Shown here one piece after another: positions 47,301 to 55,706 of a DNA stretch of 64,000 nt. The stretch lies in assembly GCA_965218075.1 (NCBI GenBank), contig CBDCJZ010000003.1:682001-746000 (forward strand), read 5' to 3'. The notes below the pieces were generated by a model. It was not told the DNA's origin. It worked only from the letters and a program-made list of their open reading frames with translations, and made no database searches. The position numbers and the translations under genes were made by a program. The DNA comes from JANQHO01 sp965218075. Its GTDB lineage: Bacteria; Bacteroidota; Bacteroidia; Flavobacteriales; Schleiferiaceae. How positions within the stretch are numbered: the stretch's first letter is position 1; every line of letters starts with the position of its first letter.

Positions 47301-47612
47301 CAGTCGGTCGTTTCACACCGTGAGAAAAACAAAGGCCTAAAAGGCTTTGTAATCGGAGAATTGAGCTGCACACACGAGGAGATTATTTTGAAAGTTAAAG
47401 ATAATGGAATGGGAATTCCGAAAAAGGAAATGAGTAAAATATTTGATCCTTTCTTTACTACCAAGCCGACAGCTCAAGGCTCAGGAGTAGGCTTGTATTT
47501 GGTTAGGGAGATCTTATATTTACACAAAGGCACAATTTCTGTGAAATCAGAAGTTAACGAAGAGACAATATTTACCATTATCCTCCCAAAATTAAATGAG
47601 TTAACTACTTGA
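44373..47612 (+). CDS. Two-component propeller sensor, kinase-like, phospho-acceptor His missing
   Basis: The protein has 1079 residues: signal peptide (ending PIHGQ, ~25), a periplasmic two-bladed propeller region of reg_prop repeats (~45-650, for example GNLWITT, GHMWFGG), a Y_Y_Y domain (~680-740, ending NYTFYVRSQD), a transmembrane helix (~745-766), a coiled coil (~770-820), a HisKA-like region and a HATPase domain (DNGMGIP, GSGVGLYLV). In the H-box the family pattern GIAHEINNPLN reads GIVDRIINPLN: the histidine is Asp834, and the following Glu is Arg. Autophosphorylation in the usual way is thus not expected. The ATPase motifs look intact. The next gene encodes a soluble kinase with an intact H-box, which suggests the two work together. 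Confidence 0.88.
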   Translation: MERIGILRLYTLLVFIIASELPIHGQQDKTGIPLVRNFLPAHYNGHTQNFDIVEDSNGNIYVANFAGIIVYNGHDWSLLLTPDIARVTKVESNDKGQIFVGGFNEIGLVKSSENGRLYYEDLKPLIPLEYGTRFGEIKEIICTDDKSFFFTREQLLIYDGKTIEVMLLKDQLVSISSFGDKFLLRGETNLYYSFDPSDLSVEPIEYILNDLEITDILKVDQKSFLLGTVNKGIMHLAEDTLRPFKTPFDQDLIEAKISDLIQLNEELIAIGTLRNGIYFIDKQGNAITWINRNHGLQNDYVNKLYRDRGNRLWTALNNGISLVGYPWPWTSYNRNNGLKSGVVSITENKGVLLAGTYQGLYELNSESKEFSAIEGIETACWQFFNHGDHLSVATSEGVYRIEESRVFQLTNEFTLCLASMEDRPGYLYAGTLNGISEIQLSASGKILQSKNKFRELGQVTGFISDNEGNLWITTLSGQVARYKVGTDDLKVLGAEQNLPDLIGNQLYSFENDIILSTTKGLMRYDYKSGQFAEYEIRVDSSNGASTWPGLITAATGNSVWMTRGDGKGLSYFVKSQGVWKYKRRAFSPFQDFICRSIYEDKSGHMWFGGPSGIIYYDKTMSGEMFQEAKMNISEIRFNNDSIFYGGFKFTRLSDNVSTKLKYSYRNLSFKFASTGYNVQNEVQYSFWLNGHDDKWSDWNISNEKEYQNLSPGNYTFYVRSQDVYSNLSNTAEFRFEIPSPWYIKWYMIVVYILALSYAVWLVVQLRLKNLVKEKEKLENTVKERTSEIRKQKDEIQKKSEKLSNALTDLENAQEELIRQEKLASVGQMTKGIVDRIINPLNYINNFSSISKDLATDFKEILKEEKDSVGKEYFDELLDIGSMLQLNLGKIQDHGTHTVRIVKGMEELLKDRTGEFTNIDISELATQTLRSIKKSFQKYISKFRIEIDLKLKGDEFETKVINEELSKAIYEIFDNAIQSVVSHREKNKGLKGFVIGELSCTHEEIILKVKDNGMGIPKKEMSKIFDPFFTTKPTAQGSGVGLYLVREILYLHKGTISVKSEVNEETIFTIILPKLNELTT

Positions 47613-47622
47613 CCTAATCAAA

Positions 47623-48462
47623 TTGAACAATTTGAGCACCATTGAACAAAACAAAATCCAAAACCTCAAGAAAAAAGCCCTAGAGCTTGAGAAGATGGCT
47701 TCATTGGGATTGATTAATGCTGGAATCATGCACGAAATCCAGAATCCATTGAATTTTATCCTTAATTTTTCCTCGATGTCATACGAGCTATTAGAAGAGT
47801 TAAAAGAGTGGCAAGAGAATGTAATCGAAAAAATCACAAAAGACCAACAAGATGACCTCGAAAGTATTATCTCGCTGATCGATCAGAATATGAGAAAGAT
47901 AGAAGAGCATGGGAAGCGAATAAATTCTATAGTTAAGGGAATGCTCGAGTATTCAAGAGGTAAAAAACGGGAAAAGCAGATGGTAAAGCTCAATGAGATG
48001 ATCTTCCAGTACACGGGCTTTTCCTATCATGCTATGCGGTTGAATACAAAGGATTTTAACGTGAATATCTCCAAAAACTTCGATAAAAATATAAATGAAA
48101 TAATGGCCTATCACAGAGACCTGGGCAGAGCCATATTGAATATTACCAACAATGCTTTCTTTGCTGTGTGGGAACGCTTTAAGACTTCTGGAAAAGATTA
48201 TAAACCTCAGATGATCATCTCCACTAAACTCCTGGAAGAAAAAGTGCAGATATCCATTGAAAATAATGGCACGGGAATACCCGAAAAAGTTAAACGGAGC
48301 ATGTTCGAACCTTTCTTTACCACTAAGCTAGAGAATCAAGGTACAGGTTTAGGCTTATATATTACCAAAGAAATTGTGGAAAAACAGCATCAAGGGCATC
48401 TAGCCGTAGAGAGCGAGCCCGGTAACTATACGCGTTTTATCATAACTATTCCTATTAAATAG
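47623..48462 (+). CDS. Soluble histidine kinase
   Basis: The protein has 279 residues and no signal peptide, membrane segment or sensor domain. An N-terminal coiled coil leads into the H-box GIMHEIQNPLNFI with phospho-acceptor His37, and a HATPase domain with NNAFFAVWE, NNGTGIPEKV and GTGLGLYITKE. The only start codon consistent with the domain is TTG (47623 or 47632); the frame is closed by TAA at 47602. It lies 10 bp after the propeller sensor, so coupled translation is likely. The H-box region and the ASVGQM / ASLGLI segment resemble those of the neighbour, suggesting the two came from one duplicated transmitter. It probably supplies the phosphate to the receiver of the next gene. Confidence 0.88.
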   Translation: MNNLSTIEQNKIQNLKKKALELEKMASLGLINAGIMHEIQNPLNFILNFSSMSYELLEELKEWQENVIEKITKDQQDDLESIISLIDQNMRKIEEHGKRINSIVKGMLEYSRGKKREKQMVKLNEMIFQYTGFSYHAMRLNTKDFNVNISKNFDKNINEIMAYHRDLGRAILNITNNAFFAVWERFKTSGKDYKPQMIISTKLLEEKVQISIENNGTGIPEKVKRSMFEPFFTTKLENQGTGLGLYITKEIVEKQHQGHLAVESEPGNYTRFIITIPIK

Positions 48463-48491
48463 CTTAAATAATTTTGTAAGATAAAGTGAAA

Positions 48492-49664
48492 ATGCAACCA
48501 TCTAAACCTATAAAAATTCTGAGTGTCGACGATGAACAGGATCTGGAGATATTAATGAATCAGAAATTCCGGTCTAAGATTAGGAAAAAGATATATGAGT
48601 TCCACTTTGCCAATAATGGACTGGAAGCCCTCACCAAACTCGTTGAACACCCAGAGATCGATATTATTCTTTGTGATATCAATATGCCAGAGATGGATGG
48701 CCTTACACTGCTCACCAAGGTCAATGAATTGAAAAATCCATCACTTAAAACCATTATGGTATCTGCCTTTGGCGACATGGACAATATTAGGGCAGCTATG
48801 AATGGCGGAGCTTTTGATTTCGCTACTAAACCCATTGACTTTACAGACCTAGAGCAAACTATTGAAAAAGCCGTTGAACAAATTCATTTTATTAAAAAGT
48901 CTCAGGAAGAACACGATAAATTGATTGCAATTCAGAATGACCTCGATATTGCGCACAAAATCCAACAATCGATACTATCCACTGATTTTGACTTGAATTC
49001 TAATTATCGACAATTTGAAGTTTATGCTACCATGAATGCTGCCAAGATGATAGGAGGAGACTTTTACGATTTCTTTATGATAAATGATACTCATCTCGGA
49101 TTTCTAATAGCCGATGTATCCGATAAAGGTATTCCAGCTGCAATATATATGGCTGTTAGCCACACTATTATGAGGGCTACAGCTTCAACGGGGCTTTCAC
49201 CTGCAGAATGTATGGATTATACAAACAACCTGTTGAGTAAAGACAACGTAGAAAGCATGTTTGTTACCGCCTTTTACGGAATGCTCAATCTGAAAACAGG
49301 AAAAGTCGTTTATAGCAATGCCGGCCACAATCCCCCTTACATAATAAATGGAGATGGGAAGCTAGTTATAACTGAGTCTACAAAAGATATAGTTGTTGGG
49401 GTTATGGATGGTATTTCATATCACGAAGTGGAAATACAGCTAAACAAGGGGGATCGGTTGTTATTATTTACAGATGGTGTTACTGAAGCATTAAATGACG
49501 AAGGTGATTTCTATATGGAGTCTCGCTTAGAAGAAACGTTGGCTGATACGCAAAATTTTTCAGCTATGGAGTTGGTGATTAAAGTTTCTATGAGTGTAAG
49601 TCAATTCGCTGGAAACGCTACTCAGTCAGACGATATAACTATCATGGCTGTAGTTTTTAACTAG
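48492..49664 (+). CDS. Response regulator with SpoIIE-type PP2C phosphatase output
   Basis: The protein has 390 residues from the ATG at 48492 (a GTG two codons earlier is possible). The receiver domain (~1-125) keeps Asp13, Asp14, phospho-acceptor Asp62 (LCDINMPEMDG), Ser91 and Lys113. A short coiled coil links it to a PP2C/SpoIIE serine phosphatase (~145-390) with metal-binding motifs GGDFYDFF, IADVSDKGIPAA, NAGHNPP, LFTDGVTEA and QSDDITIM. Proteins of this layout (RsbU/RsbP-like) dephosphorylate a STAS anti-anti-sigma protein. Here both a STAS protein and its kinase follow directly, so the receiver links the histidine kinases to the partner switch. Confidence 0.93.
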   Translation: MQPSKPIKILSVDDEQDLEILMNQKFRSKIRKKIYEFHFANNGLEALTKLVEHPEIDIILCDINMPEMDGLTLLTKVNELKNPSLKTIMVSAFGDMDNIRAAMNGGAFDFATKPIDFTDLEQTIEKAVEQIHFIKKSQEEHDKLIAIQNDLDIAHKIQQSILSTDFDLNSNYRQFEVYATMNAAKMIGGDFYDFFMINDTHLGFLIADVSDKGIPAAIYMAVSHTIMRATASTGLSPAECMDYTNNLLSKDNVESMFVTAFYGMLNLKTGKVVYSNAGHNPPYIINGDGKLVITESTKDIVVGVMDGISYHEVEIQLNKGDRLLLFTDGVTEALNDEGDFYMESRLEETLADTQNFSAMELVIKVSMSVSQFAGNATQSDDITIMAVVFN

Positions 49665-49677
49665 CTAGATATCTAAG

Positions 49678-50091
49678 ATGGAAAAGATTAGAATGGAGCT
49701 CGTCAATAGCCTTGATGAACTTCATAAAGTAAATAAAACACTCGAACAATTAAGAGAGAAATGGAAATTGGAAATGTCGATTCTAATGAACCTGAACTTA
49801 TGTTTGGAAGAAGCATTGACAAATATTATATTTTATGCCTATGAAGAAAAGGATAAATATCCGATAATTATTACATTTGAACACTCTAATGAAAGGAGTG
49901 TATCTATTATTTTGGAAGATAAAGGAAAAGCTTTCAACCCCCTAAGGGTAAAGAATCCAGACTTAAATGCAGACGTTAAAAATAGGAAAATAGGAAGTTT
50001 AGGAGTGTTTTTCATTAAGAACTTTATGGACGAAGTGGAGTATACAAGGAGTAGAAATACCAATCGGCTCAGAATGTTAAAACGAATTTAA
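49678..50091 (+). CDS. RsbW/SpoIIAB-like serine kinase (anti-sigma type)
   Basis: The protein has 137 residues with a single HATPase_c domain of the anti-sigma kinase type. The N-box is LCLEEALTNIIFYAYE, the G1 segment EDKGKAFNP and the glycine loop GSLGVFFIKNFMDEVEY. Proteins of this family bind and inhibit a sigma factor or another target and phosphorylate their STAS antagonist. It lies 13 bp after the phosphatase and 11 bp before the STAS gene. No sigma factor gene is seen nearby, so the target is unknown. Confidence 0.88.
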   Translation: MEKIRMELVNSLDELHKVNKTLEQLREKWKLEMSILMNLNLCLEEALTNIIFYAYEEKDKYPIIITFEHSNERSVSIILEDKGKAFNPLRVKNPDLNADVKNRKIGSLGVFFIKNFMDEVEYTRSRNTNRLRMLKRI

Positions 50092-50102
50092 ATCAAATAA
50101 AC

Positions 50103-50438
50103 ATGAATATTTCAAGACAAAAGGAATCTAATCTAACGGTTGTTAATATCAGTGGGAGATTAGACACCACCACTTATTCCACCCTTAGCAAAGAGTTAGA
50201 AACACTGGTTAGCTCAGGGGAAAGCAACATATTAGTTGATTGCACTAATATGGATTACATCAGTAGTTCTGGACTTCGTGTCTTTTTGGTTTACCTTAAA
50301 AAGGTCAAGTCCATAAATGGGAGTTTTACCCTTTGTGGTTTGCAGACCATGATCAAGGAAATATTTTCCATTTCCGGATTTACTTCACTTTTTAATATTT
50401 ACGAAACTCGCGAAGAGGCTCTTTCAGCCAATCAATAA
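50103..50438 (+). CDS. STAS-domain anti-sigma factor antagonist (RsbV/SpoIIAA-like)
   Basis: The protein has 111 residues in one STAS domain. The typical phosphorylation segment reads DYISSSGLR, with Ser55 in the position of the phosphorylated serine; the Asp that usually precedes it is Ser54. When unphosphorylated, such proteins capture the RsbW-like kinase and free its target; the PP2C phosphatase upstream is expected to reset it. It is the last gene of the run. Confidence 0.9.
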   Translation: MNISRQKESNLTVVNISGRLDTTTYSTLSKELETLVSSGESNILVDCTNMDYISSSGLRVFLVYLKKVKSINGSFTLCGLQTMIKEIFSISGFTSLFNIYETREEALSANQ

Positions 50439-50567
50439 TATATGTTTATTAGTTATCATATCAAAACTTTTGACATATCCCACTGTAATACACATGAAGT
50501 TAATATAATTCAATATTAATATTATTTAAGACTAAATAAAATATTTTACTAAAAACAATTCTACCCC

Positions 50568-51473
50568 ATGAAAAAAAGTTTTTTGAACATACCCCAAGAA
50601 TTGTATCTACTTGCAGTAAATGAAACGAAGGGTGATCTTCAGCCTACAAATTACAGGTCATTCAGGGTGGCCCTTTCTGGAGCAATATTGATGAATTTGG
50701 CTTTAGAAAACCGTATTGATACTGATATCGAAAAAATCATCATTGATAAAAAAGAGCCTACAGGCAACGAACTTCTCGATATAGTCTTTAACGAGCTCCT
50801 ACTCAATAATACCGGGCAAAACATAAAATATTGGATCGAAAGACTTGTCGAAAAAAGTGAAGGCTTTAATAGTATAATTCTCAACTCTCTTATTAAAAAG
50901 GGGATCCTCAAAATTGAAAATAAAAAAATTCTATGGATATTTTCAGCAAGAAAATATCCTGTGGCAGACGATTCGGAGGTAAAAGAAGTGAAATCGAGAA
51001 TACGCGAATTGATATTCAGTGATGAAATACCTGACGTACAAGATATAATTATTGTCAGCATGATATTCTACAGCGGAATGTTAGATCTTATTCTCACAGA
51101 TGACGAAATCGACCGGCATATCAACCGAATAGAACAAATCGCAAAAATGGACCTCATCGGCCAGTCTATAAGCTCTGCTATCGAAGATACGATGATTACT
51201 CATCTTGTTTCAGAGTTTAAAAAGTTGGTTAAAGGTGGAGAAACAGCCGAAGAAAAGCTCGAAAAACAGGTTCGGAAATTTATCAAAAGATATCACTTAA
51301 AATCAGCGGAGAATCTGCCGGCATGGTTAAAAAAAGGCACTGGTCAATATGAAAAAACCCTTGAATTTGTAAGGAAAGTGGGAACAGCTGATGTCATCTA
51401 TAATGCTCGCACAGACAGATATATAATTAAGAGATTCTCATCCATAGGACCGTCCTTTAGTGGAAATGTTTGA
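50568..51473 (+). CDS. GPP34 (GOLPH3/Vps74-like) family protein
   Basis: The protein has 301 residues, without signal peptide or membrane helix. The first ~215 residues fit the GPP34 pattern: PQELYLLAVNETKGDL, then FRVALSGAILMNLALENRI, LDIVFNELL, a WIERL helix, LIKKGILKIENKKILWIF and the ARKYPVADDSEV segment. Eukaryotic members bind phosphatidylinositol-4-phosphate at the Golgi; the role of bacterial members is unsettled. The C-terminal ~85 residues are basic and unassigned. It is separated from the STAS gene by 129 bp of AT-rich DNA and from glnN by 168 bp, so it may be its own unit. Confidence 0.65.
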   Translation: MKKSFLNIPQELYLLAVNETKGDLQPTNYRSFRVALSGAILMNLALENRIDTDIEKIIIDKKEPTGNELLDIVFNELLLNNTGQNIKYWIERLVEKSEGFNSIILNSLIKKGILKIENKKILWIFSARKYPVADDSEVKEVKSRIRELIFSDEIPDVQDIIIVSMIFYSGMLDLILTDDEIDRHINRIEQIAKMDLIGQSISSAIEDTMITHLVSEFKKLVKGGETAEEKLEKQVRKFIKRYHLKSAENLPAWLKKGTGQYEKTLEFVRKVGTADVIYNARTDRYIIKRFSSIGPSFSGNV

Positions 51474-51641
51474 TAAAATCTTTTGTTTCGCTCAGAATGT
51501 TGAATTTTTTAATGATTAAATATGCCTTTGGCTTTATTTTGAAGTTGTAATAATCAGATATCTTAGCCTTACAAAACCTAAATGTTTCAAAGTCAAGATT
51601 CGCTTGAAGGGTGTGCTATTAACTATTAAATCAAAATAAAA

Positions 51642-53840
51642 ATGGCTTATACAAGATTCGGCTCATTAAACCATGTTCTTAATCGAAAAAGGACAAAGGG
51701 TTCTACAACTCAAGACCAAATTTCAAGTTATTACGGTTCTAATGTATTCAGTTTGAATACAATGGAAAAATTCCTTGCCCCTGAAGCTTACAATGCTGTT
51801 TTGCAAGCAATTAATCACGGCAAAAAAATTAGTGAACTAGTCGCTGACCAAATTGCAACAGCAATGAAAATATGGGCGATGTCGAAAAACGCAACTCACT
51901 ATACCCACTGGTTTCAACCCTTAACGGGTGGAACGGCAGAAAAACACGATTCTTTTTTTGAACCAAATCACCGGGGTGGAATTATTGAAAAATTTAAAGG
52001 AAACCTTTTAATCCAACAGGAATCTGATGCCTCTAGCTTCCCTCACGGAGGAATTAGAAATACTTTTGAGGCTCGCGGTTATACAGCTTGGGATCCAACC
52101 TCTCCAGCCTTTATTATTGGGAAAACATTGTGTATTCCCACCATATTTGTATCCTATACAGGGGAAGCCCTGGATTACAAAACACCCTTATTGAAGGCCC
52201 TCCATGCTGTGGATAAAGCAGCTGTTGAGGTTTGTCGATATTTCGGTACAGACATAAATAAGGTGAATGCCACGCTGGGCTGGGAGCAAGAGTATTTTCT
52301 CGTAGATAATGCTTTTTTTAGCATCCGTCTTGATCTTGTTTTAACGGGAAGAACTTTGATTGGTCAGCCACCTGCCAAGGGTCAGCAGTTAGATGACCAC
52401 TATTTTGGTTCCATACCTGAAAGGGTGCTCGACTTTATGCACGAATTGGAAAATGAGTGTTATCTTCTCGGGATACCTGTAAAAAGCCGTCATAACGAAG
52501 TAGCTCCAGGTCAATATGAGGTTGCCCCTGTATTTGAAGAGTGTAATATTTCTGTTGATCACAATTCTCTTATGATGGACCTGATGGAAAAGATCGCCAG
52601 AAGACATCATTTCAAACTACTGCTGCACGAAAAACCTTTTGACAAAGTAAACGGCTCAGGTAAGCACAACAACTGGTCTCTTGTTACAGATAGAGGTAAG
52701 AATTTACTAAGTCCGGGCAAAACTCCCGAAGATAACCTGGAGTTTTTAACTTTCTTTGTTAACATCATTAAAGCAATAGATACCTACGACGATCTGATAA
52801 GGGCATCCATAACTTCAGCAGGAAATGACCACCGACTGGGTGCCAATGAAGCCCCGCCAGCGATCATATCTGTATTTATAGGCTCTCTGCTGACGCAACT
52901 TCTCGACGATATCGAAGAAATGAAATTTCTCACCAGCAAGATGTCTAAGGGTAAAAAATCTGACCAAAGATTGAATGTAATGGGAAAAATTCCCGAAATC
53001 CGTTTAGATAATACCGATAGAAATAGAACCTCTCCATTTGCGTTTACGGGAAATAAATTTGAGTTGAGAGCTGTGGGTTCATCTGCTAATTGTGCCGATC
53101 CCATGATCATATTGAATACGATAGTAGCTCAACAATTGAAAGATTTTAAAAATGCCGTAGATGTCCTCATCGAATATGGAAAAATAGATAAAGAAGAGGC
53201 TATTTTCAGTATCCTGAAAGAATATATTAAATCCTCTAAGAATATAAGGTTTGAAGGTGATGGTTATAGTAAGGATTGGGTGAAAACTGCTGATTCCAGA
53301 AATCTGAAAAATGTAAAGACCACTCCTTATGCTCTGGATTTTTACCTAACTGATTTGGCTATGGAACTCTTTGAAAGTAATGATATAATGAGTAAGGAGG
53401 AGTTAAAAGCCCGTCATCATATTCAACTAGAAAAGTATCAAATGCGCATTCAAATTGAGTCGAGAGTATTGGGTGATCTTGTCAGCAACTATATTGTTCC
53501 CTCTGCTGTGAAATATCAAAACATGCTTACCGAAAATGTGAAAGCTCTAAAGAATGTACTTGATGAAGATAATTATAAAAAGTCAGTTAAAGAACAGTTA
53601 AATGTTATAAAGGAGATATCAGAAAGGATTTCAAGTATAATTTCAGGTAAAAATGCTATGATTGAGGCTAGGAAAAAAGCCAATGTAATAGAAGATATAA
53701 GACCGAAAGCCATGGCTTATTGCAATGAAGTGAAGCCCTATTTGAATTCGATAAGATATCACATCGATAAACTAGAAATATTAGTCGATGACGATTTATG
53801 GCCTTTACCTAAATATTGGGAACTGCTTTATTCAAAGTGA
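51642..53840 (+). CDS. glnN: Glutamine synthetase type III
   Basis: The enzyme makes glutamine from glutamate, ammonia and ATP in the cytoplasm. At 732 residues it has the length of GSIII, about 1.6 times that of GSI. Family landmarks are THYTHWFQPLTGGTAEKHDSF near residue 90, LGWEQEYFLVD, the substrate segment SRHNEVAPGQYEVAP, and FTGNKFELRAVGSSANCADP. The ammonium transporter gene follows after 19 bp, an arrangement that pairs uptake with assimilation. No GlnB/GlnK gene is visible between or beside them. The 168-bp upstream spacer holds no clear consensus promoter. Confidence 0.96.
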   Translation: MAYTRFGSLNHVLNRKRTKGSTTQDQISSYYGSNVFSLNTMEKFLAPEAYNAVLQAINHGKKISELVADQIATAMKIWAMSKNATHYTHWFQPLTGGTAEKHDSFFEPNHRGGIIEKFKGNLLIQQESDASSFPHGGIRNTFEARGYTAWDPTSPAFIIGKTLCIPTIFVSYTGEALDYKTPLLKALHAVDKAAVEVCRYFGTDINKVNATLGWEQEYFLVDNAFFSIRLDLVLTGRTLIGQPPAKGQQLDDHYFGSIPERVLDFMHELENECYLLGIPVKSRHNEVAPGQYEVAPVFEECNISVDHNSLMMDLMEKIARRHHFKLLLHEKPFDKVNGSGKHNNWSLVTDRGKNLLSPGKTPEDNLEFLTFFVNIIKAIDTYDDLIRASITSAGNDHRLGANEAPPAIISVFIGSLLTQLLDDIEEMKFLTSKMSKGKKSDQRLNVMGKIPEIRLDNTDRNRTSPFAFTGNKFELRAVGSSANCADPMIILNTIVAQQLKDFKNAVDVLIEYGKIDKEEAIFSILKEYIKSSKNIRFEGDGYSKDWVKTADSRNLKNVKTTPYALDFYLTDLAMELFESNDIMSKEELKARHHIQLEKYQMRIQIESRVLGDLVSNYIVPSAVKYQNMLTENVKALKNVLDEDNYKKSVKEQLNVIKEISERISSIISGKNAMIEARKKANVIEDIRPKAMAYCNEVKPYLNSIRYHIDKLEILVDDDLWPLPKYWELLYSK

Positions 53841-53859
53841 TAAAAACTAAATATTTATT

Positions 53860-55068
53860 ATGAATCTTAATGCTGCAGATACAGCTTGGGTACTGATAGC
53901 AACAGCAATGGTGTTTCTTATGACTCCTGCCGGATTATCTTTTTTTTATGGGGGTCTTTCGGCGAAGAGGAGCGTTATCAACACTGTAGGTATGAGCTAT
54001 GTAGCTATGTGTGTAGCTACCGTAGCGTGGGTATTTATTGGCTACAGCATTGCCTTTGGAGAAGGTAATAGTCCTATCATTGGTAAAATTCAATTTTTAT
54101 TGAAAGATATAAGCCTTAACGACCTTGAGGGCACGATTCCCAAGATGCTTTTTATTGCATTTCAGGGGGTATTTGCTGCTATTGCAGTGGCAATTATCAG
54201 CGGTTCAATAATTGAACGAATTAAATTTAGCACTTGGCTTGTTTTCTCCTTTCTTTGGGTAATCCTAGTATACAGTCCTCTTGTATATTGGACATGGGGT
54301 AACGGTTTTCTCAGTGACATCGGAGAACTAGATTTTGCTGGGGGTACCGTAGTTCATATTAATGCTGGGGTAGCGGGCTTGGTAATGGCAATGGCATTAG
54401 GCAAAAAAGGTATATCCGGAAAGACCACCAAAGCTTCTTCAGTAAAGTTAACAGTACTTGGTGCAGCACTCCTTTGGTTTGGATGGTTTGGATTTAATGC
54501 CGGAAGTGAATTAGCTGCTGATTTCATTGCAGCTAATGCTTTTATGGTAACCAATATAGCAGCCTGCACAGGGGGCTTGAGTTGGTTGTTTATTGAATGG
54601 GCAAAGGCAAAAAAGCCAACTATACTCGGTCTCAATTCTGGAGTAGTTTCTGGCTTGGTAGGCATTACGCCTGCCTCAGGTTACGTGGATGTCACTGGAG
54701 CATTGGTTATTGGTTTTAGCTCTGGAATTATTGGATACTATGGTGTTAATTATCTCAAACCCTTATTTCGTTATGACGATACCCTAGATGCTTTTGGCAT
54801 TCATGGATTGGTTGGAATATGGGGGACATTGGCCACGGGATTCTTCGCTAATCCAAAAATAAACGAAGCGGCTGGACTGTTTTATGGAAATCCCCATCAA
54901 ATACTTCCTCAACTCATAGGCGTGGCTGTGACCATCCTTTTTTCTGCAGTAGGAACTTTAGTGGTCTACTTATTAAGCTCCTTAATTACAAGAGGTGGCA
55001 AAATAAACTATCTCACTAGAATGAGAGGTGTTGATAGTGTTCTGCACAATGAAAAAGATTCTGATTAG
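53860..55068 (+). CDS. amtB: Ammonium transporter, Amt family
   Basis: The protein has 402 residues and about 11 transmembrane helices. It conducts ammonium/ammonia across the inner membrane as a trimer. The conserved pore histidines are in GGTVVHINAGVAGLV and AFGIHGLVGIWGTLATG; the FFYGGL motif after helix 1 is present. There is no extended N-terminal signal peptide. Co-transcription with glnN is likely given the 19-bp gap. The usual PII partner gene is not next to it. A strong palindrome follows the stop codon. Confidence 0.95.
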   Translation: MNLNAADTAWVLIATAMVFLMTPAGLSFFYGGLSAKRSVINTVGMSYVAMCVATVAWVFIGYSIAFGEGNSPIIGKIQFLLKDISLNDLEGTIPKMLFIAFQGVFAAIAVAIISGSIIERIKFSTWLVFSFLWVILVYSPLVYWTWGNGFLSDIGELDFAGGTVVHINAGVAGLVMAMALGKKGISGKTTKASSVKLTVLGAALLWFGWFGFNAGSELAADFIAANAFMVTNIAACTGGLSWLFIEWAKAKKPTILGLNSGVVSGLVGITPASGYVDVTGALVIGFSSGIIGYYGVNYLKPLFRYDDTLDAFGIHGLVGIWGTLATGFFANPKINEAAGLFYGNPHQILPQLIGVAVTILFSAVGTLVVYLLSSLITRGGKINYLTRMRGVDSVLHNEKDSD

Positions 55069-55081
55069 AGTAAGTTAATTC

Positions 55082-55105
55082 TCTTTGGTTTTCGAAAACC
55101 AAAGA
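55082..55105. terminator. Perfect palindrome after amtB
   Basis: A 24-bp perfect inverted repeat with arm TCTTTGGTTTTC begins 13 bp after the amtB stop. It could form a 3'-end hairpin; no long T run follows. A dyad-symmetric binding site is an alternative. Confidence 0.5.
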
Positions 55106-55362
55106 TTAAATATCTGTAAAGTGTAATACAAATGGCTCAAACGCCTCATAATTGAGTTTAACCAATTGCTTTTCCTCATAAAATATAGGCAATTAGATCC
55201 TACACAAGGCTTTTGAGGAAGCTAGTTGTACTCATATGCTTTGAGGTGTTCAATAAGGTTTATGTCATTTTTGTTGTTGTTTAAAAAGCCGTTTTCGATA
55301 TTTGGAGCTAAAATTCAAGCAAAATTCTCAGTTAAACAATCGAAAGCTAATGCTATAATTTA

Positions 55363-55432
55363 CTAATTCTCCACCTAATTCTCCACCTAATTCTCCACCT
55401 AATTCTCCACCTAATTCTCCACCTAATTCTCC
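55363..55432. repeat. 12-bp tandem repeat, 5.8 copies
   Basis: The unit CTAATTCTCCAC is repeated without error from 55363 to 55422, with a partial sixth copy to 55432. It lies in non-coding DNA. Perfect copies suggest recent slippage, so the number probably varies between isolates. Confidence 0.9.
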
Positions 55433-55686
55433 TAAGTTTAAATGTATTAATGCTTACCTTGGATAATTTATGAGTTGGCTTATTCCATTTCAATCATTTC
55501 CCTTTTTAATATGAATTTGCGAGGTGTTTCGTAATTGTTTTAGATGGTTTGTGTAGGTTAAAGACATATGAGATAACTAGAAACAACAAGCAATAACAAG
55601 GAAAAATAGATGTTAATTCGAGGACTTTTGAAGCGAAGTTTCAAGAGATAGCCAAAGAAATTATACCTAATCTGACAACGGCCCAA

Positions 55687-55706
55687 ATAGTAGTTGCAAC
55701 TACTAT
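55687..55706. promoter_or_regulatory. 20-bp perfect palindrome upstream of fumarase gene
   Basis: The half-site is ATAGTAGTTG. It is about 140 bp before the fumarase start, so it could be an operator; nothing links it to a particular regulator. Confidence 0.3.

Noticed and set aside
55363..55432. CRISPR-like array
   Set aside because: The 12-bp units are directly joined with no spacers, so it is a simple tandem repeat.
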